DNA of 64,000 nt, taken from the NCBI GenBank assembly GCA_963457665.1, contig OY735215.1:41355825-41419824 (forward strand). The letters are read 5' to 3'. Numbering within the stretch: the first letter of the stretch is position 1; every line of letters begins with the position of its first letter. The notes under the pieces are model-generated. The model was not told the DNA's origin, did not search any database, and was given only the letters and a program-made list of their open reading frames with translations. A program made the translations under genes and the position numbers. The DNA comes from Thysanoteuthis rhombus. Its lineage: Eukaryota; Mollusca; Cephalopoda; Oegopsida; Thysanoteuthidae. Positions 12,216 to 23,171 of this stretch are shown here, in pieces.

Positions 12216-13679
12216 TTTTTAACAAAATAATCATGTTTGTAAATCTACATATTTGATAAATTGAATTATTCATTATTTTTATATTAAACTCTGAGAGAAA
12301 CACACGTAAATGCATTTAACTCTTATGATATTCAAGTGTAGGATATCAGAGCCCCAACACCAATTAGGCAGCATCAATGTAATCTGATTGCTAGACAATA
12401 ATTTTGGTTAATCACTCATTCACTTACATCAGTGATCTTCATTAAATGGAATCATATACATAGATACACATACAAGCCACAAGAGCCTTTAATTGAATCA
12501 TATAGTATGTATAGTAGCACAGACACAATTATTCAAGAGTTCAAAAAGGCTTCAAAAATGTTTTTTTTTTGCGAAAAAACACATTTTTCCTCAAAATTTA
12601 AAAACCAGTATCTTTTAGAAAATTTTTTAAGACCATTTCTACATCCCTACCTCGATAATCTTCATCTAAACTCAACTTTGTGGAGCCCTTGTTTACAATA
12701 TTTCATCTAATAAAAAATTAATAATGAAAATAATAGTCAATTTTTTAACCTGATTATACCTGCTGGAAAATATGAAAGGGGTTTGTGAATATCTCAGCTA
12801 CTCTTGCAACTATTTCATCTGATTGCTGGTAAACAAGTATTAGTCACAGCAGTGTGTGGAGGACTGAATGAAGACAAAGACTAAAGTGGGGGGGAATTGA
12901 TTGACATTGTTTGGCACTTAACAGGTGAAGTAGTGAAAAAGTTAACTAACGTCCTTTGGCACTGAACGTGTTAATGTTGCATCACGTATCTCAACAGCAA
13001 ATCCCAATAGAAGCACAAACATATTTGAAGAAAAAGAAGAGCAGAATAGTTTTGACAATAACTGCATCAAAATTGAACAGACATAGTAATTACATTCCCA
13101 AGTAATTATCTTTTGTTTTCCTTATCTTATCTACTTGTAGTACTTTCGTGATGTTTGAGAATGAGGGAAAAAAAAACACAAAAACAAAATATGGAGAGAA
13201 AAGGACTGAGTTCTCCTCATGTGCACATTGTCTTCATATTGATACAACTAATAAGAAATGGCTTTCTATATCAAAAGAGACGACTTGGCCTTGGGTTGTC
13301 TTATATATTTCATCATGAATCCATCCCCCTCTCCTCTGTCCATTGGTTACGCATACCAAAACTGGTTGGGTGAACCAGACTTTTAGTATTATATACTAAT
13401 AGATGTAAATCATACCATTATATTTGGGAAGAGAGAGGACGCACACCCAACAATTCCTTTTTTTACAATAGGGGAAACCATACATGAATTTTGCACACAT
13501 GCCCTATTCGGAGTCTACTGGAACCATTTTAGACGTGGGGTAAGTCAAAAATTAAGAAATGAAGTGATTTGACCAGAAATCGAATACTGTAAAATAATAT
13601 TATAAACCAATGAAAAATTAAAGAATAACTATTCATAAGAATAGCAGTGTGGTAGTGCATATAAATTGAAGCTACACAG
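12216..13679. other. No gene seen
   Basis: A+T-rich unique-looking sequence. The short frames (12432-12710, 13155-13373) have no recognisable motif and no splice-site support. Confidence 0.5.
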
Positions 13680-13727
13680 TCATCATAATCAGCCTTTTAA
13701 TGTACATTGTTGGACATAGACCTTCTC
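13680..13727 (-). mobile_element. Short RTE LINE 3' tail remnant
   Basis: About 45 bases match the terminal part of the RTE tails found elsewhere here (CATAATCAGCCTTTTAATG and GTTGGACATAGACCTTC on the plus strand, so the element points to the minus strand). Nothing else of the element is present, as expected for an extreme 5' truncation or a deletion remnant. Confidence 0.6.
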
Positions 13728-14643
13728 TCTCAGCCACCAATCCAATACTCTACTGTTCTTTGCATCGATTACAAATTGAATCAAGATATAGGTATCTCCC
13801 ACTTTTTCAAAAGTTTGCTCTATGACACTTTTTTTCCTTTTTATGAAAAATTCCAAAAACTGAGGATAGCGTTCAAAATTTGTTTTGCAGCAAACTGTTA
13901 CAGCAGCAGCTCGCACCCTCTTCCTTCCTTTGTTGTTTTACCCCATTATGGCTCACAAAAGACTTTTATAGGAACGTTCTCCTTTTTGAATAGTGAGGAT
14001 AACCTGTATCCACACCTTCTTGCACATTTCCTTTATGTTGTGGTAAAATGATGATTTGTATTGAAAATGTTTTATTATCAATAATGCATAATCATTATGT
14101 TCACCAAACAAAGCTATTCATCTTGATTAGCTTACTGCATAAAGTTTTATCCAAGCACTCAAGCCGTGGAAACTGATAATAAAAAGGAAGCAAGTTTTTA
14201 TTTTCAAACATGACAATACGATTCTGATAAATTCTCCGGTGAATGAACACTACACATCAAGGCTTTGTCTTACATCGAACAATGAGAAAAAAATCTTGAT
14301 TTCCCAACATCTCAACATCTGTACAAGGCATGTAGCACCAAGTGATAGTCCCGATTCAAATTAGCTGAGACTCTTTCTCCACAAATTTCTTTTTACAAAA
14401 GACATGAGTGTATTTTTTGGTACCTCTTATAAAATGACAGGATAGACTTGGAGAATCAACATCTACATGGGTCGCATGATGCTATTGATGGATGCTTTTT
14501 ATATTGATAAAAAGGCAATGGGAAAGATCATTCTTCCTCTCACAAACAGACCAATGGAGACAAAACTTTGATATCTTTACACCATAAAAATGATTTCCAA
14601 GTACATCAATATCTAAATGATTTTAAAAGGCATTGAAAGATTT

Positions 14644-14704
<61 letters not shown>
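14644..14704. repeat. (TA)n microsatellite
   Basis: A TA run with one AATA interruption near its left end. Confidence 0.97.
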
Positions 14705-14706
<2 letters not shown>

Positions 14707-15050
14707 GATGTGAAGGCTTTGGGTCAACAAAGGAAGTTTTGTTTCTTGTTTTTTTCAAGAGTTTTCCACAGCAGTAAGACCATAAGACCTGTGTGGAATG
14801 GCACTGAAGCCTGAGCAATGGAATTCCAAGGTGGAGTGCTACTTGCCAAAAGCCCAACCCATCCTTGGAACCAAAAGTTTGAATCCTACGGTGGCGAATA
14901 GAAGCAGGGCCCTTAAGTCATAAGATTTGACCGGGGTATCCTTCTTCAAGCATCTTACTTGGCTAGCTGTGGGGGCCTGCCACCCTTTTGCGGGAATAAT
15001 CTGACAGTAAAGCTGACCAGTAGTTAAACCACAGGATCATTCCATAGTTG
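14705..15050. repeat. Unclassified G+C-richer segment between two (TA)n arrays
   Basis: The segment is more G+C-rich than its surroundings (TGGAGTGCTACTTGCC, GGGCCTGCCACCCTTTTGC). It includes a B-box-like TTTGAATCCTAC and is bounded by TA arrays on both sides. It looks like a retroposon copy, but I find no match elsewhere in the window. Confidence 0.35.
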
Positions 15051-15054
15051 GTAG

Positions 15055-15110
<56 letters not shown>

Positions 15111-15114
15111 CTAC
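15051..15114. repeat. (TA)n inside a perfect 64-bp palindrome
   Basis: GTAGATTA, an uninterrupted TA run, then TAATCTAC. The whole 64 bases equal their own reverse complement. Confidence 0.95.
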
Positions 15115-15394
15115 AAACTTTCTTCAAAAAATGTCTATTTTTGTGTCACTCCAGTTACTTATTTCCTAATATCAGTCAATGTAATTTATGTAATTTTCTT
15201 CTATTTTTTTTTTGATGTTTCAATCATACTTCTATATTATTGCACTATGTATAAACTTTTGCTTATTACAGTTGTTTACCATGTAATTTTTTAGAATTTA
15301 AAAACAAAACGATTATATGAATATGGACACCCAACAGTGTTGATCAAAAACTCCATCTCCCTTTCAGCTATGATTTTGATATATAGCTTATGTC

Positions 15395-15396
<2 letters not shown>

Positions 15397-15436
<40 letters not shown>
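15397..15436. repeat. (TA)n microsatellite
   Basis: An uninterrupted TA run of about 40 bases. Confidence 0.97.
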
Positions 15437-15437
<1 letters not shown>

Positions 15438-15696
15438 TGATAAAGAAAATTCAGTATTTCCTACTAATCTATAATTACCAGCAAGCAAAATATCTCCGCT
15501 ATATAAAACAGAAAGACACAACAAGCAGTGACCAACCACTTAACAAGAAAAAGAAAATATAGATAAATAGAATAAGAGACAGATTCTCCACCCCAGAAAA
15601 AAAAGATACACGTCCGCAAAAAAATGTCCTAAATAAATCAATTGATTCACCTGAAAAAGCCCAAACATGTTTTTGTAGCAAATCCGCAACTTCATT

Positions 15697-15726
15697 TTAT
15701 ATATATATATATATATATTTATTTAA

Positions 15727-15771
<45 letters not shown>

Positions 15772-15784
15772 TATATATATATAC
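15697..15784. repeat. (TA)n microsatellite, interrupted
   Basis: TA runs separated by TTTATTTAATTAATTA and by one AAA. The run also produces a chance reading frame of alternating Ile and Tyr. Confidence 0.96.
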
Positions 15785-16187
15785 AGCTATGCCATTGAAT
15801 TCATCTCTACCTTTATCTAAACCGCTGAACTATAAACATAGTCATCCAATATTCTATTTCTTTCAACAGGATCCAACAAATATGCCTGTTCTGCTCTGCT
15901 GGACCTTTTTCAGAAACTATTAATACTAGTGATCATGCACTCTAAGATTATGATGTAATAATATATGCTGATACTTGAAAGGATTCATTCTATATCAGTA
16001 ACACAGAATCATTGCTATGGTTAAGATATGATTAGATGCTGAGGAATTATAGAGACTAAACAATTTCTATCAACAGTGGTAACAGGCCATCTTGAACACC
16101 TTTGGGTGTGACCCCCATCATCTCATCACATTGAAATTCAATTGCTGTCTTTCTACTTCCAACTTTTCATATATGCATTCACTAATC

Positions 16188-16482
16188 ACTGTGGCCTAAG
16201 TCATACCAAGGACTTTGAAAATGGTGCTCAATGCCTCTCCTCTAAGCACTCTGCACAAGGATTGGGGTTGGAGAACCACTCTTCCACCATATCACATTGA
16301 ATATACCAGTTCTTGTAAGATCACTTGAACAACTTCAAGCCTGGTCAGTACCTAGATGGGTGACCACTGGGGATACCGGGTGCTGCAAAGAAGAACTCTG
16401 AAGCTGTGAGATGCCTGGCAAGCCAGAAGTGGATCTTATCAAAATTGCCTATGTGTACCTAACTCAGCAACACTCTCAATAA
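16188..16482 (+). mobile_element. SINE with 5S-rRNA-like segment, copy 1
   Basis: A central block (AAGTCATACCAAGGACTTTG, AAGCACTCTGCACAAGGATT) is followed at about 16303-16395 by a sequence like the 3' half of 5S rRNA. AAGATCACTTGAACAACTTC, GCCTGGTCAGTACCTAGATG and GGTGACCACTGGGGATACCG correspond to the 5S internal control region. A tail block, GCCTGGCAAGCCAGAAGTGG and CAGCAACACTCTCAATAAGG, ends the copy. The tRNA-like head is largely missing. Confidence 0.7.
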
Positions 16483-16747
16483 GGATATAATGATCACACA
16501 TACTTACAGCTGTGCTTGTAACCTAGCATACTTTTCAGACAAAACAAAACTTCCCTTTTCAATTAATATATCTGATATTGTTAATTTTTTTTTTTTAACT
16601 ATAAATCAAATTTGGATTATAAACAAGCTTGTTTGCAGTAGGGTCAAATTTCAATCCTATTCCGATAGAAGATGATTATTGCAATCTTTATGTTTTACAG
16701 ACAATAAATAAAAAATTATATTCTCTTTAAAATTAACATTTATAATA

Positions 16748-16998
16748 TTTGTTCATTAGAATGAGATGAGCCTTGCATATCTGTACAATAAATTTTGTAG
16801 ATATGTAAGACTTGTCAGTTTGGCTCAGTCGGTAGGAGAGCTGGCTACCACTCACCTCCAGATTTTAAATCATGTTAGGGAAATGTTAATTTTAAGAATA
16901 TATTTGTTCATTGGGAATGAAATAAGCCCTTGCCTACTTTTAATACAAATTCAGGTATATATGAAAGACTTGTCAATTTAGCTCAGTCGGTAAGAGAC
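16748..16998 (+). repeat. Tandem pair of tRNA-like repeat units (about 155 bp)
   Basis: AAGACTTGTCAGTTTGGCTC (16807) and AAAGACTTGTCAATTTAGCT (16964) start two tRNA-like segments with a CTCAGTCGGTA D-arm. They are about 157 bases apart and preceded by matching flanks (ATTTGTTCATT, GATGAGCC / GAAATAAGCC). B-boxes are decayed. The units are two copies of a tRNA-derived repeat in tandem. Confidence 0.6.
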
Positions 16999-17224
16999 AT
17001 ATTACCAATTAATTGGCAGTGATTTCAAATCTCATAATATCCGGAGAATGTCAATATTCATTCGTCTAAATTTAGTGAAGATTTCTCTTGTCATTCAAGA
17101 AAAACTCCACTACAGATATAGACAGGAGTTGGACAATATCAAAGACATATTTCTATATAATTCACTTACCTCAAAAAGGCTTATTTAAGTTTTTTTAAAA
17201 AGGTATTTTCACAAGAGACCTAAT

Positions 17225-17470
17225 GGAAAATCTGTCATCACTTGAGGCAACAGGAAGCAAGCAACAGGGAAGGCTGACATTACTACATTAACCCAGCCAA
17301 TCTCAAGGTTGGAACTGGAAGACGTCAGCTGCTGAGGACAAGAAGAAAATGGAAGGACCAGGCTACCCTTTCAGACACTACCAACCAAGGGCTTCTCTAA
17401 TCTTAAATGTGGAAGAGGCGGCATCACACAGATCAGACTCCATAGCCACCTTCAAACCAACAGAAGATAG
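17225..17470 (+). mobile_element. LINE ORF2 C-terminal fragment with zinc-knuckle-like motif
   Basis: In one plus frame SNLKCGRGGITQIRLHSH is readable at about 17398-17452. This recalls the C-x2-C-G-R-x-C-x-S-x-I-G-L-x-S-H motif that ends the second ORF of several animal LINE clades. The region before it (17280-17390) is richer in G+C than its surroundings and has lost its frame. The clade cannot be fixed from this length. Confidence 0.4.
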
Positions 17471-17639
17471 ATATGGGTGTTAACTAAAAATAGCCAAGAC
17501 TGGATCTTAGTGTTACCTACTCAAAAAATACTTTTGGACTTGTTTGACTGCTAAAAACCACTCAATAAAAAAAAAAATGGCCAATGTTGCTGTTAATGGT
17601 CAAAAAATGGCCAAAAACTTCAATAACCGCCATGCTAAT

Positions 17640-18090
17640 TAACATTTTTATATTCTTATTCGTTGAAGGTGAATATTTTACACCAATGGATAGACAGACC
17701 ATCTTCCCCTGATCTTCATAAGCAAAGGAACAGGTCAGCCTCAGCCAATGCCATAGTCACGTGAAGTAATAGAGTATAAATCTGCCCAAAATTTGATCAC
17801 TACTTCCATAGCCAATTACCTGCCCATGCACAAGATTTTATTGAAATTCATTGAGGACCTTCAGAGATATTGTGTGGACAGTCACCAGTATATGAATAGA
17901 TGAATGAAAAAAATTGAAAAATTTGTCTTGAGCCCAAAAATTATTCCTGAATCATTCCCAAAATTTAATCACTTCTTCCATAGCCTATTAACCTACAAAA
18001 TTTAATTAAAATTTGTTGAGTTCATTTTGAGACAATTTGCAGACACAACTTAATATATATACTTCTCCAACTTCATTGACAGAGGTAATG
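17640..18090 (+). repeat. Interspersed family C, copy 1 (LINE-tail-like)
   Basis: Two successive similar blocks, AAAATTTGATCACTACTTCC and AAAATTTAATCACTTCTTCC, are each followed by ATTGAAATTCATTGAGGA or an equivalent and a GAGATATTGTGTGGACAGTC stretch. The end CTTCATTGACAGAGGTAATG resembles the common 'CTTGGCAGAGGTAA' terminus of certain widespread animal retroposons. Classification is from memory. Confidence 0.5.
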
Positions 18091-18697
18091 AGCATATATA
18101 CAACTTGCTATCACAGTCAATAACTGGACATCTGGAGCATCAAAACTTGAAGTCATATGGATATATTCCATCAAAGAATAAATATGGTCAGAATAAATTT
18201 TAATTATGACATCACTGGTGTTTTCCACTGGAAAACATCAAGAATAGAGTAAAAAAAAAAAAAATCTGGAAAATCAAGATATTATCAGTACACCCATCAG
18301 GAAAAGCTTCTTTTTTTTTAAATGAAAGAAATAAAAACATTTTTAGAAAGTGTCAAGTGGAATACAGATGCCAATTTTCAAGACTGTAGACAAAACGGTA
18401 TGGCCAGAAATGCTGAAACAAACAAAGACATGCACATATAAAAAAGGATACAACCCTTTACCATCTTTGATGGCTATGGTGATTCAACAGAGATACAGAG
18501 CGTAATTTAGCGAAATTATTCAGACAGAGATAATCAAGATTCAACAAAGAAGAGACGAAAATAGTTAAAAAATGTAAATTTGTGAAAGTTTATGGAAGAG
18601 CATACAAGGAAAATTATCAAGCGCAATATTGTAGTACAGATTACTGCAATATATCATATCAATACAAAACACACATATATATGTATAGGTATAAAGA

Positions 18698-18762
18698 AAT
18701 GGATATGTTTGGTCGAACAGAATGAATTATAAATTGTGTTATATTATATAGAAACTTATTTA
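18698..18762 (+). repeat. Short repeat next to (TA)n, copy 2
   Basis: ATGGATATGTTTGGTCGAAC with AGAATGAATTATAAATTGTG and TTATATTATATAGAAACT matches 10405-10470. A TATATATG tract precedes it at about 18676. Confidence 0.6.
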
Positions 18763-18842
18763 AGATGATCTCCCATCATTACACAGTTGATATATCACTC
18801 GTCTAATACAAGGTAAATAGAATAAACAATGAAAGAAAATGG

Positions 18843-18926
18843 GGCTGCTGAAGGAATCGAACCTGTCACTGATAGGGTGGCCACTTCAACATAGTGATGC
18901 TCTTACCATTGAGCTAAACAGTTGCA
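18843..18926 (-). tRNA. tRNA-like sequence (Asn GTT-like), probably pseudogene or SINE head
   Basis: On the minus strand: TAGCTCAATGGTAAGAGC gives a 4-bp D stem (GCTC/GAGC). TCACT-ATGTTGA-AGTGG forms a 5-bp anticodon stem with a 7-base loop, U33 and anticodon GTT. GGTTCGATTCC is an exact B-box. The acceptor pairs at about 5 of 7 positions, the T stem is weak, and the variable arm is long (about 14 nt). Failure of the acceptor and T stems points to a pseudogene or retroposon head rather than a working tRNA. Confidence 0.4.
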
Positions 18927-19105
18927 GGTAATGAAAAGGCTGAAATAACTGCTTTCAATCCAAATTTCCATCTCAAATATTCTCAGTCTATTCATTTCTT
19001 TAAATGTGATAGAGTATATATTGATATATAGAATACAACAATTTCTTAATCAAACATAAAATTTTAAATGATTCTTAATAAATTACACTTCTCCATATGA
19101 TATGT

Positions 19106-19134
19106 ATCCATACACACACACACACACACACATC
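19106..19134. repeat. (CA)n microsatellite
   Basis: A CA run of about 24 bases within the local duplication at 18.6-19.6 kb. Confidence 0.95.
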
Positions 19135-19237
19135 AACAAGTCTTAACCAACGCATTAACAATATCAGCTTTTCCATACAAAAAAAATTATCAAGCATAAT
19201 GACGTAATGTATATTATTACAATATATCATATCCTCA

Positions 19238-19255
19238 CAAAACACGCACACACAT

Positions 19256-19296
<41 letters not shown>

Positions 19297-19298
19297 AA
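19238..19298. repeat. (CA)n(TA)n microsatellite
   Basis: CA repeats with small interruptions followed by a TA run. Confidence 0.95.
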
Positions 19299-19504
19299 AA
19301 TCATTTCTCAATCAGATATGAAATAATTCTTAATAAATCACAAATTTGCATATGATATGTGTCTATATAAAAAATACGTATAAATCTTAACCAAAGCTTT
19401 AACGATATCATTTTTCTTCTTCAGTTGAAATCATTAATTTAGTGAACTGGTTGCATAAGAAGGCAAAATTTAGGCGAGGCTTATGCAAGCTATAGATGCG
19501 TGTG

Positions 19505-19505
<1 letters not shown>

Positions 19506-19536
<31 letters not shown>

Positions 19537-19538
19537 AA
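19506..19538. repeat. (TA)n with CA end
   Basis: A TA run of about 24 bases followed by CACACAA. Confidence 0.93.
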
Positions 19539-20624
19539 CCTCAACCACGCTATTTTTCTCCATCAGTTTAGATCATTAATGCAGAAAACAGATAGAAGAA
19601 AAAAAAGAAGCAAAATTCGAGAGCAGCTTAAGCAGACTGAGCATTGAGGCAGAATAATATATGAAATTCCATCTTTGGAAAGAAAGAGAAATAGCAGATA
19701 AAAAAAAAGATAGATAGATAATATCCAACCCATAATAATTTTGTGACAAATTTTGCAGGGAAGAAAATCATGGAAATAAACATAATTAAATAGAAGCGAT
19801 GAAATAACAAGTAAGACAGTGCAGAAAGGAGAGGATGATGAAACAGAAAAAAAAACCTTGCGAGTGGTGTGAATTTACAAGAATATCAATGCATCTGACT
19901 TTTTTTAAGCATACCAAATACATCTTTGCAGAAAGTAATTTTAAACAGGTTCAGTCAGAAAATAACCCTTACTTATCAGGTAATTTTATACTTTGCTCAC
20001 AAGATAAGCCGAAAATTATAAGCTGAAACTTATCAACTTTGCTCTAGCAAGTTCAGAGGTTACCAAACTAGTTCCTACTAATTACAAAACCTTAATTATA
20101 GTGATTCCATTTTAAGAATTCTGGTGGCTGTTCGATGTCAACTGCTCTCAAACAATGTCTATCTGATTATTTAAAAGTGTTTTAAGATAAAAGGAATTTT
20201 GATACGCACATTGAACTGTGATTAAACTTCGAAGAACTTATTTGCCATGGGTGATTTAACTCTATTTGAATGGCTGTAGAAATATATAGGAATATCAATA
20301 AGTCCACAGACTGACTACCAGGGGGTAAAAGACATTAATTCTACACACCGGATATTCATTTTTTAACAATATCTTTCCTTGTTATTCTAACTCATCTTCA
20401 TTAATCATATGAATATTATACAGTGGAAATTTCAGATCAAAATCGAACTGATAACTGTGTCAGGTTCTGGACTTCATTGATCTAACCATATATATTTGCA
20501 TTAATTTCTGAAAGGACTGGGAGAAAAAAAATAGTTGAAATAAAAGTTGAGCTAGTGATCTGCTGATTTGATCTTTGCAGACTCTTCTTCTGAAATAATT
20601 AAAAATACATAAAAACTATGACTG

Positions 20625-20952
20625 ATTAATATGTCTTAGTGGTACAGAGCTCATCTCCAGTTCCGTAGGCCACGGTTCAATCCACGACCAAGTCATACCA
20701 AAGACTTTGAAAATGTAACTGAATGTCTCCCAACTAAGCACTCAGCACAAGGAATAGGCTTGAGTGACCTCCCCCTAAGGCCACTGGGGTAATGGCCTAA
20801 TCACATTGGGTACATTAGTTCTCATAAGATCACCCAAGTTAAGCAACGTTGAGCATGATCAGTACTTATATGGATGGCTATTGGGGAATAGTGTAAGCAA
20901 AAATAAGCTTTGATAGGCCTGGCAAGTCAGTTTTACTAACAATCACCATGTG
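20625..20952 (+). mobile_element. SINE with tRNA-like head and 5S-rRNA-like segment, copy 2
   Basis: Order seen: a tRNA-like head with an A-box-like TCTTAGTGGTACAGAGCTC and a B-box GGTTCAATCC (20673-20682). Next is the block AAGTCATACCAAAGACTTTG to TAAGCACTCAGCACAAGG. Then comes a 5S-like segment (AAGATCACCCAAGTTAAGCA, ACGTTGAGCATGATCAGTAC, TTATATGGATGGCTATTGGG) and the tail GCCTGGCAAGTCAG. The head-then-5S order differs from SINEs whose 5S part comes first. Confidence 0.7.
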
Positions 20953-21367
20953 TGCCAAATGCGACACCCTAGTCTATAGGATTTTCATGAAAAATTTGAG
21001 TGTATTTGCTTAACTATAATCAAATGTTGAGAAAAATAATTTCTGTGAACAGGAACATCACAACAAATCTTTTGTTAAGAAATATAGTTATGTTGCAATT
21101 TCAGTCATATGTGCTAATATGAAAATAGTAAAAATTGTTTTTTAACTTTGATTAATTCTCATTTGATTGTTTGTCAAAAGACTTATATATTCATTAAATA
21201 TAGTTAACTCGATGAAAAATTCTCAGAAAATGATTAGAATACTAGATTCAGTTAAACTGTTATTGCTCTTGAAAGAGTTATGAATAGAAACATTTTCTCC
21301 ATAATCATTACTTATCTTTGGTATTTTTTTTTTCTTGTCGCTCCTCGTGAAGAAATTTGCTTTCAGA

Positions 21368-21512
21368 ACTCTTCAATGAATATGATGAAAAAATAAAATT
21401 TGTTTGTGAAGTGAGAAATTTTAATCAGAAGTTACTTCCCTTAAATAACTTTTCAAATTGGCGAGAATGAATTTAAGAGTTAAAGAGTCTACCCAATAAA
21501 TTCATGAATTTA
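21368..21512 (+). repeat. Interspersed family D, copy 1
   Basis: CTCTTCAATGAATATGATG, TTTTAATCAGAAGTTACTTC, CCTTAAATAACTTTTCAAAT and GAGAATGAATTTAAGAGTT are shared with the other copies. AAGTTACTTCCCTT-type blocks are its most conserved part. Confidence 0.65.
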
Positions 21513-21895
21513 GATTGACTGCTTTTCTATAGCCTTGAGGCAATGTGCAACACTTAATTGCAAGATAAAACAATGTGCCACTAACAGACATAGTATGAAA
21601 ACTATCAATTCAAATTACACACACTTACTTTTGTTTTGAATTCTTATTCAAGTAGAATTTAAAATAAACTTTTTAGATAAATTTTACCTACAGGATAGAA
21701 TTATCTTGAAATATTTTCTTGTTTTCATCACTAAATAAAATCTCTTGGTATAACTTTTATTTGAGACAAGCAGAGAGCTCCTGGTTACAGTGTTGGGGAC
21801 TAAATAACATTTATGACGTTCAGCCTAAATTTCACTAGAAACTTATTCTAACCATTTAACACGTGAGGATGAAGTGTGTCCAGATGTTTATGATT

Positions 21896-21896
<1 letters not shown>

Positions 21897-21955
<59 letters not shown>
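21897..21955. repeat. (TA)n microsatellite
   Basis: An uninterrupted TA run of about 57 bases. Confidence 0.97.
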
Positions 21956-21958
<3 letters not shown>

Positions 21959-22129
21959 ATCTTTTTATTTCTAATAATTAACAGAAAATAAACACATTTA
22001 GTCTAATAACTTCACTTTTATAAAAATGAATCCAATACTTCAATATTCATGTCCTCGTCTATTATCTTATTTTGATAATAATAGTAGAAAGAATGATAGC
22101 TGTTCTTATAAATTATATGGAAATAAATC

Positions 22130-22235
22130 CAATCCTTGCATAGCAGCTCCTTACTAGGGGAATGGAGGCCTATGTCAAAAACTTTGACTGGCCTGGCAAG
22201 CTGGAACAGGATTATGGTACACAGACAGATGAGAG
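22130..22235 (+). mobile_element. SINE tail fragment (third relative)
   Basis: TTTGACTGGCCTGGCAAGCT with GGAACAGGATTATGGTA matches the tail block of the SINEs at 16.4 and 20.9 kb. The upstream parts are not recognisable. Confidence 0.4.
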
Positions 22236-22932
22236 TAATCCAACTGTGATCTCCATTTTCCAATAAGATTTCGAGTATGAGTGGAAGAGAAAAATTAAAA
22301 ATACAAGTGATTAGTTATTGTAATTTGTTGTGATTAAAGATAATTGACTAACAACAAGGACATTTAAGAAGGTCATTTGGTAGAGATCAAGTACCTGATT
22401 CTATTTTTGAACTCTATCTTCAAACCCTTATTTTGATTGATTCAAGACATAAAGGAACAAGGTCAAAAAATGTTTTATCTACACAAAAAGTTTTTTAAGA
22501 TATTACCATAGTCCTTTAGAGTCGTTAGTAATAGAAGTAAACGTCAGTATTAGAGAGATTGTGAGTCAGATTTTTAAAAATAAACTATAGAATGTACCTG
22601 TTTTCTTGAGATTCTAAATTCTAAATCCTGTCTAAGCACAATTTATTCATTTATTTAGCAACACACCACACAAGGTTGTTTTTCACAGAGCAATGAACAG
22701 GGAATTTCAAATCATTTTTTTTTTCTCCACATGAACCAGAGAGAAGAGAAGATGAAATTAATATGGAAAAAGGCATTCTTGACGACAACCAATAGCTTGG
22801 AGCTTTCAGTCCACCACAGTAGCAAAAAAAGATTTTTAAATGAAGTAGATAAAGAATTTTCTTGAGAAATAAAAACAGCAAAGGTTCACATTTGAGAGCC
22901 ACAATAGCAAAAGACAAGTTTATGATACAAAC

Positions 22933-22956
22933 CTTCGCTGTTTCCAAAGCTATTTC
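22933..22956 (-). CDS. Possible 24-nt microexon downstream in the same gene
   Basis: On the minus strand ATATATTACAG precedes 22956, and GAAG is followed by GTTTGTAT after 22933. The 24 bases between fit the one-base exit phase of the exon at 32494-32567. The joined reading would be KSSP followed by RNSFGNSE, a Ser/Asn-rich linker. The pyrimidine tract is poor and the intron would be about 9.5 kb, so this is only a candidate. Without RNA evidence a chance pair of splice-like sites cannot be excluded. Confidence 0.22.
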
Positions 22957-23171
22957 CTGTAATATATGCATATACAAAAACATCTGTTATTCAATTCAGT
23001 TTCAACCGAATGCACAATGATTGAAAAGTAGAAATATAATGCAAGTAATACCAAACTTTCACCTTATTCAGTATTTTTAATTGAAAATCTTCCATTCCAG
23101 AAGAATTTTTCTTTCTAAATTGATATCATAAATATGTAAATGGAAGACTTCTTAGAAAGAACAGCTATAAC

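Larger units (their letters stand above)
18590..19600. repeat. Degenerate local tandem duplication with CA/TA arrays
   Basis: Blocks recur in the same order. AAAATTATCAAGC...ATATCATATC is at 18610-18660 and 19182-19232. GATTCTTAATAAATTACACT (19070) recurs as AATTCTTAATAAATCACAAA (19325). CATATGATATGTATCC (19094) recurs as CATATGATATGTGTC (19348). AAGTCTTAACCAACGC (19137), AATCTTAACCAAAGC (19384) and AACCTCAACCACGC (19536) form a third echo. The period is about 250 bp. Each unit contains its own CA or TA microsatellite. Confidence 0.65.

Noticed and set aside
16303-16395. 5S rRNA gene
   Set aside because: Only the 3' half is present, with many changes, inside a SINE whose other parts recur at 20.6 kb.
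22018-22983. Open frames of 81 and 110 residues on the minus strand
   Set aside because: The first overlaps a SINE tail. The second is hydrophobic low-information sequence that merely contains the 24-nt microexon candidate.
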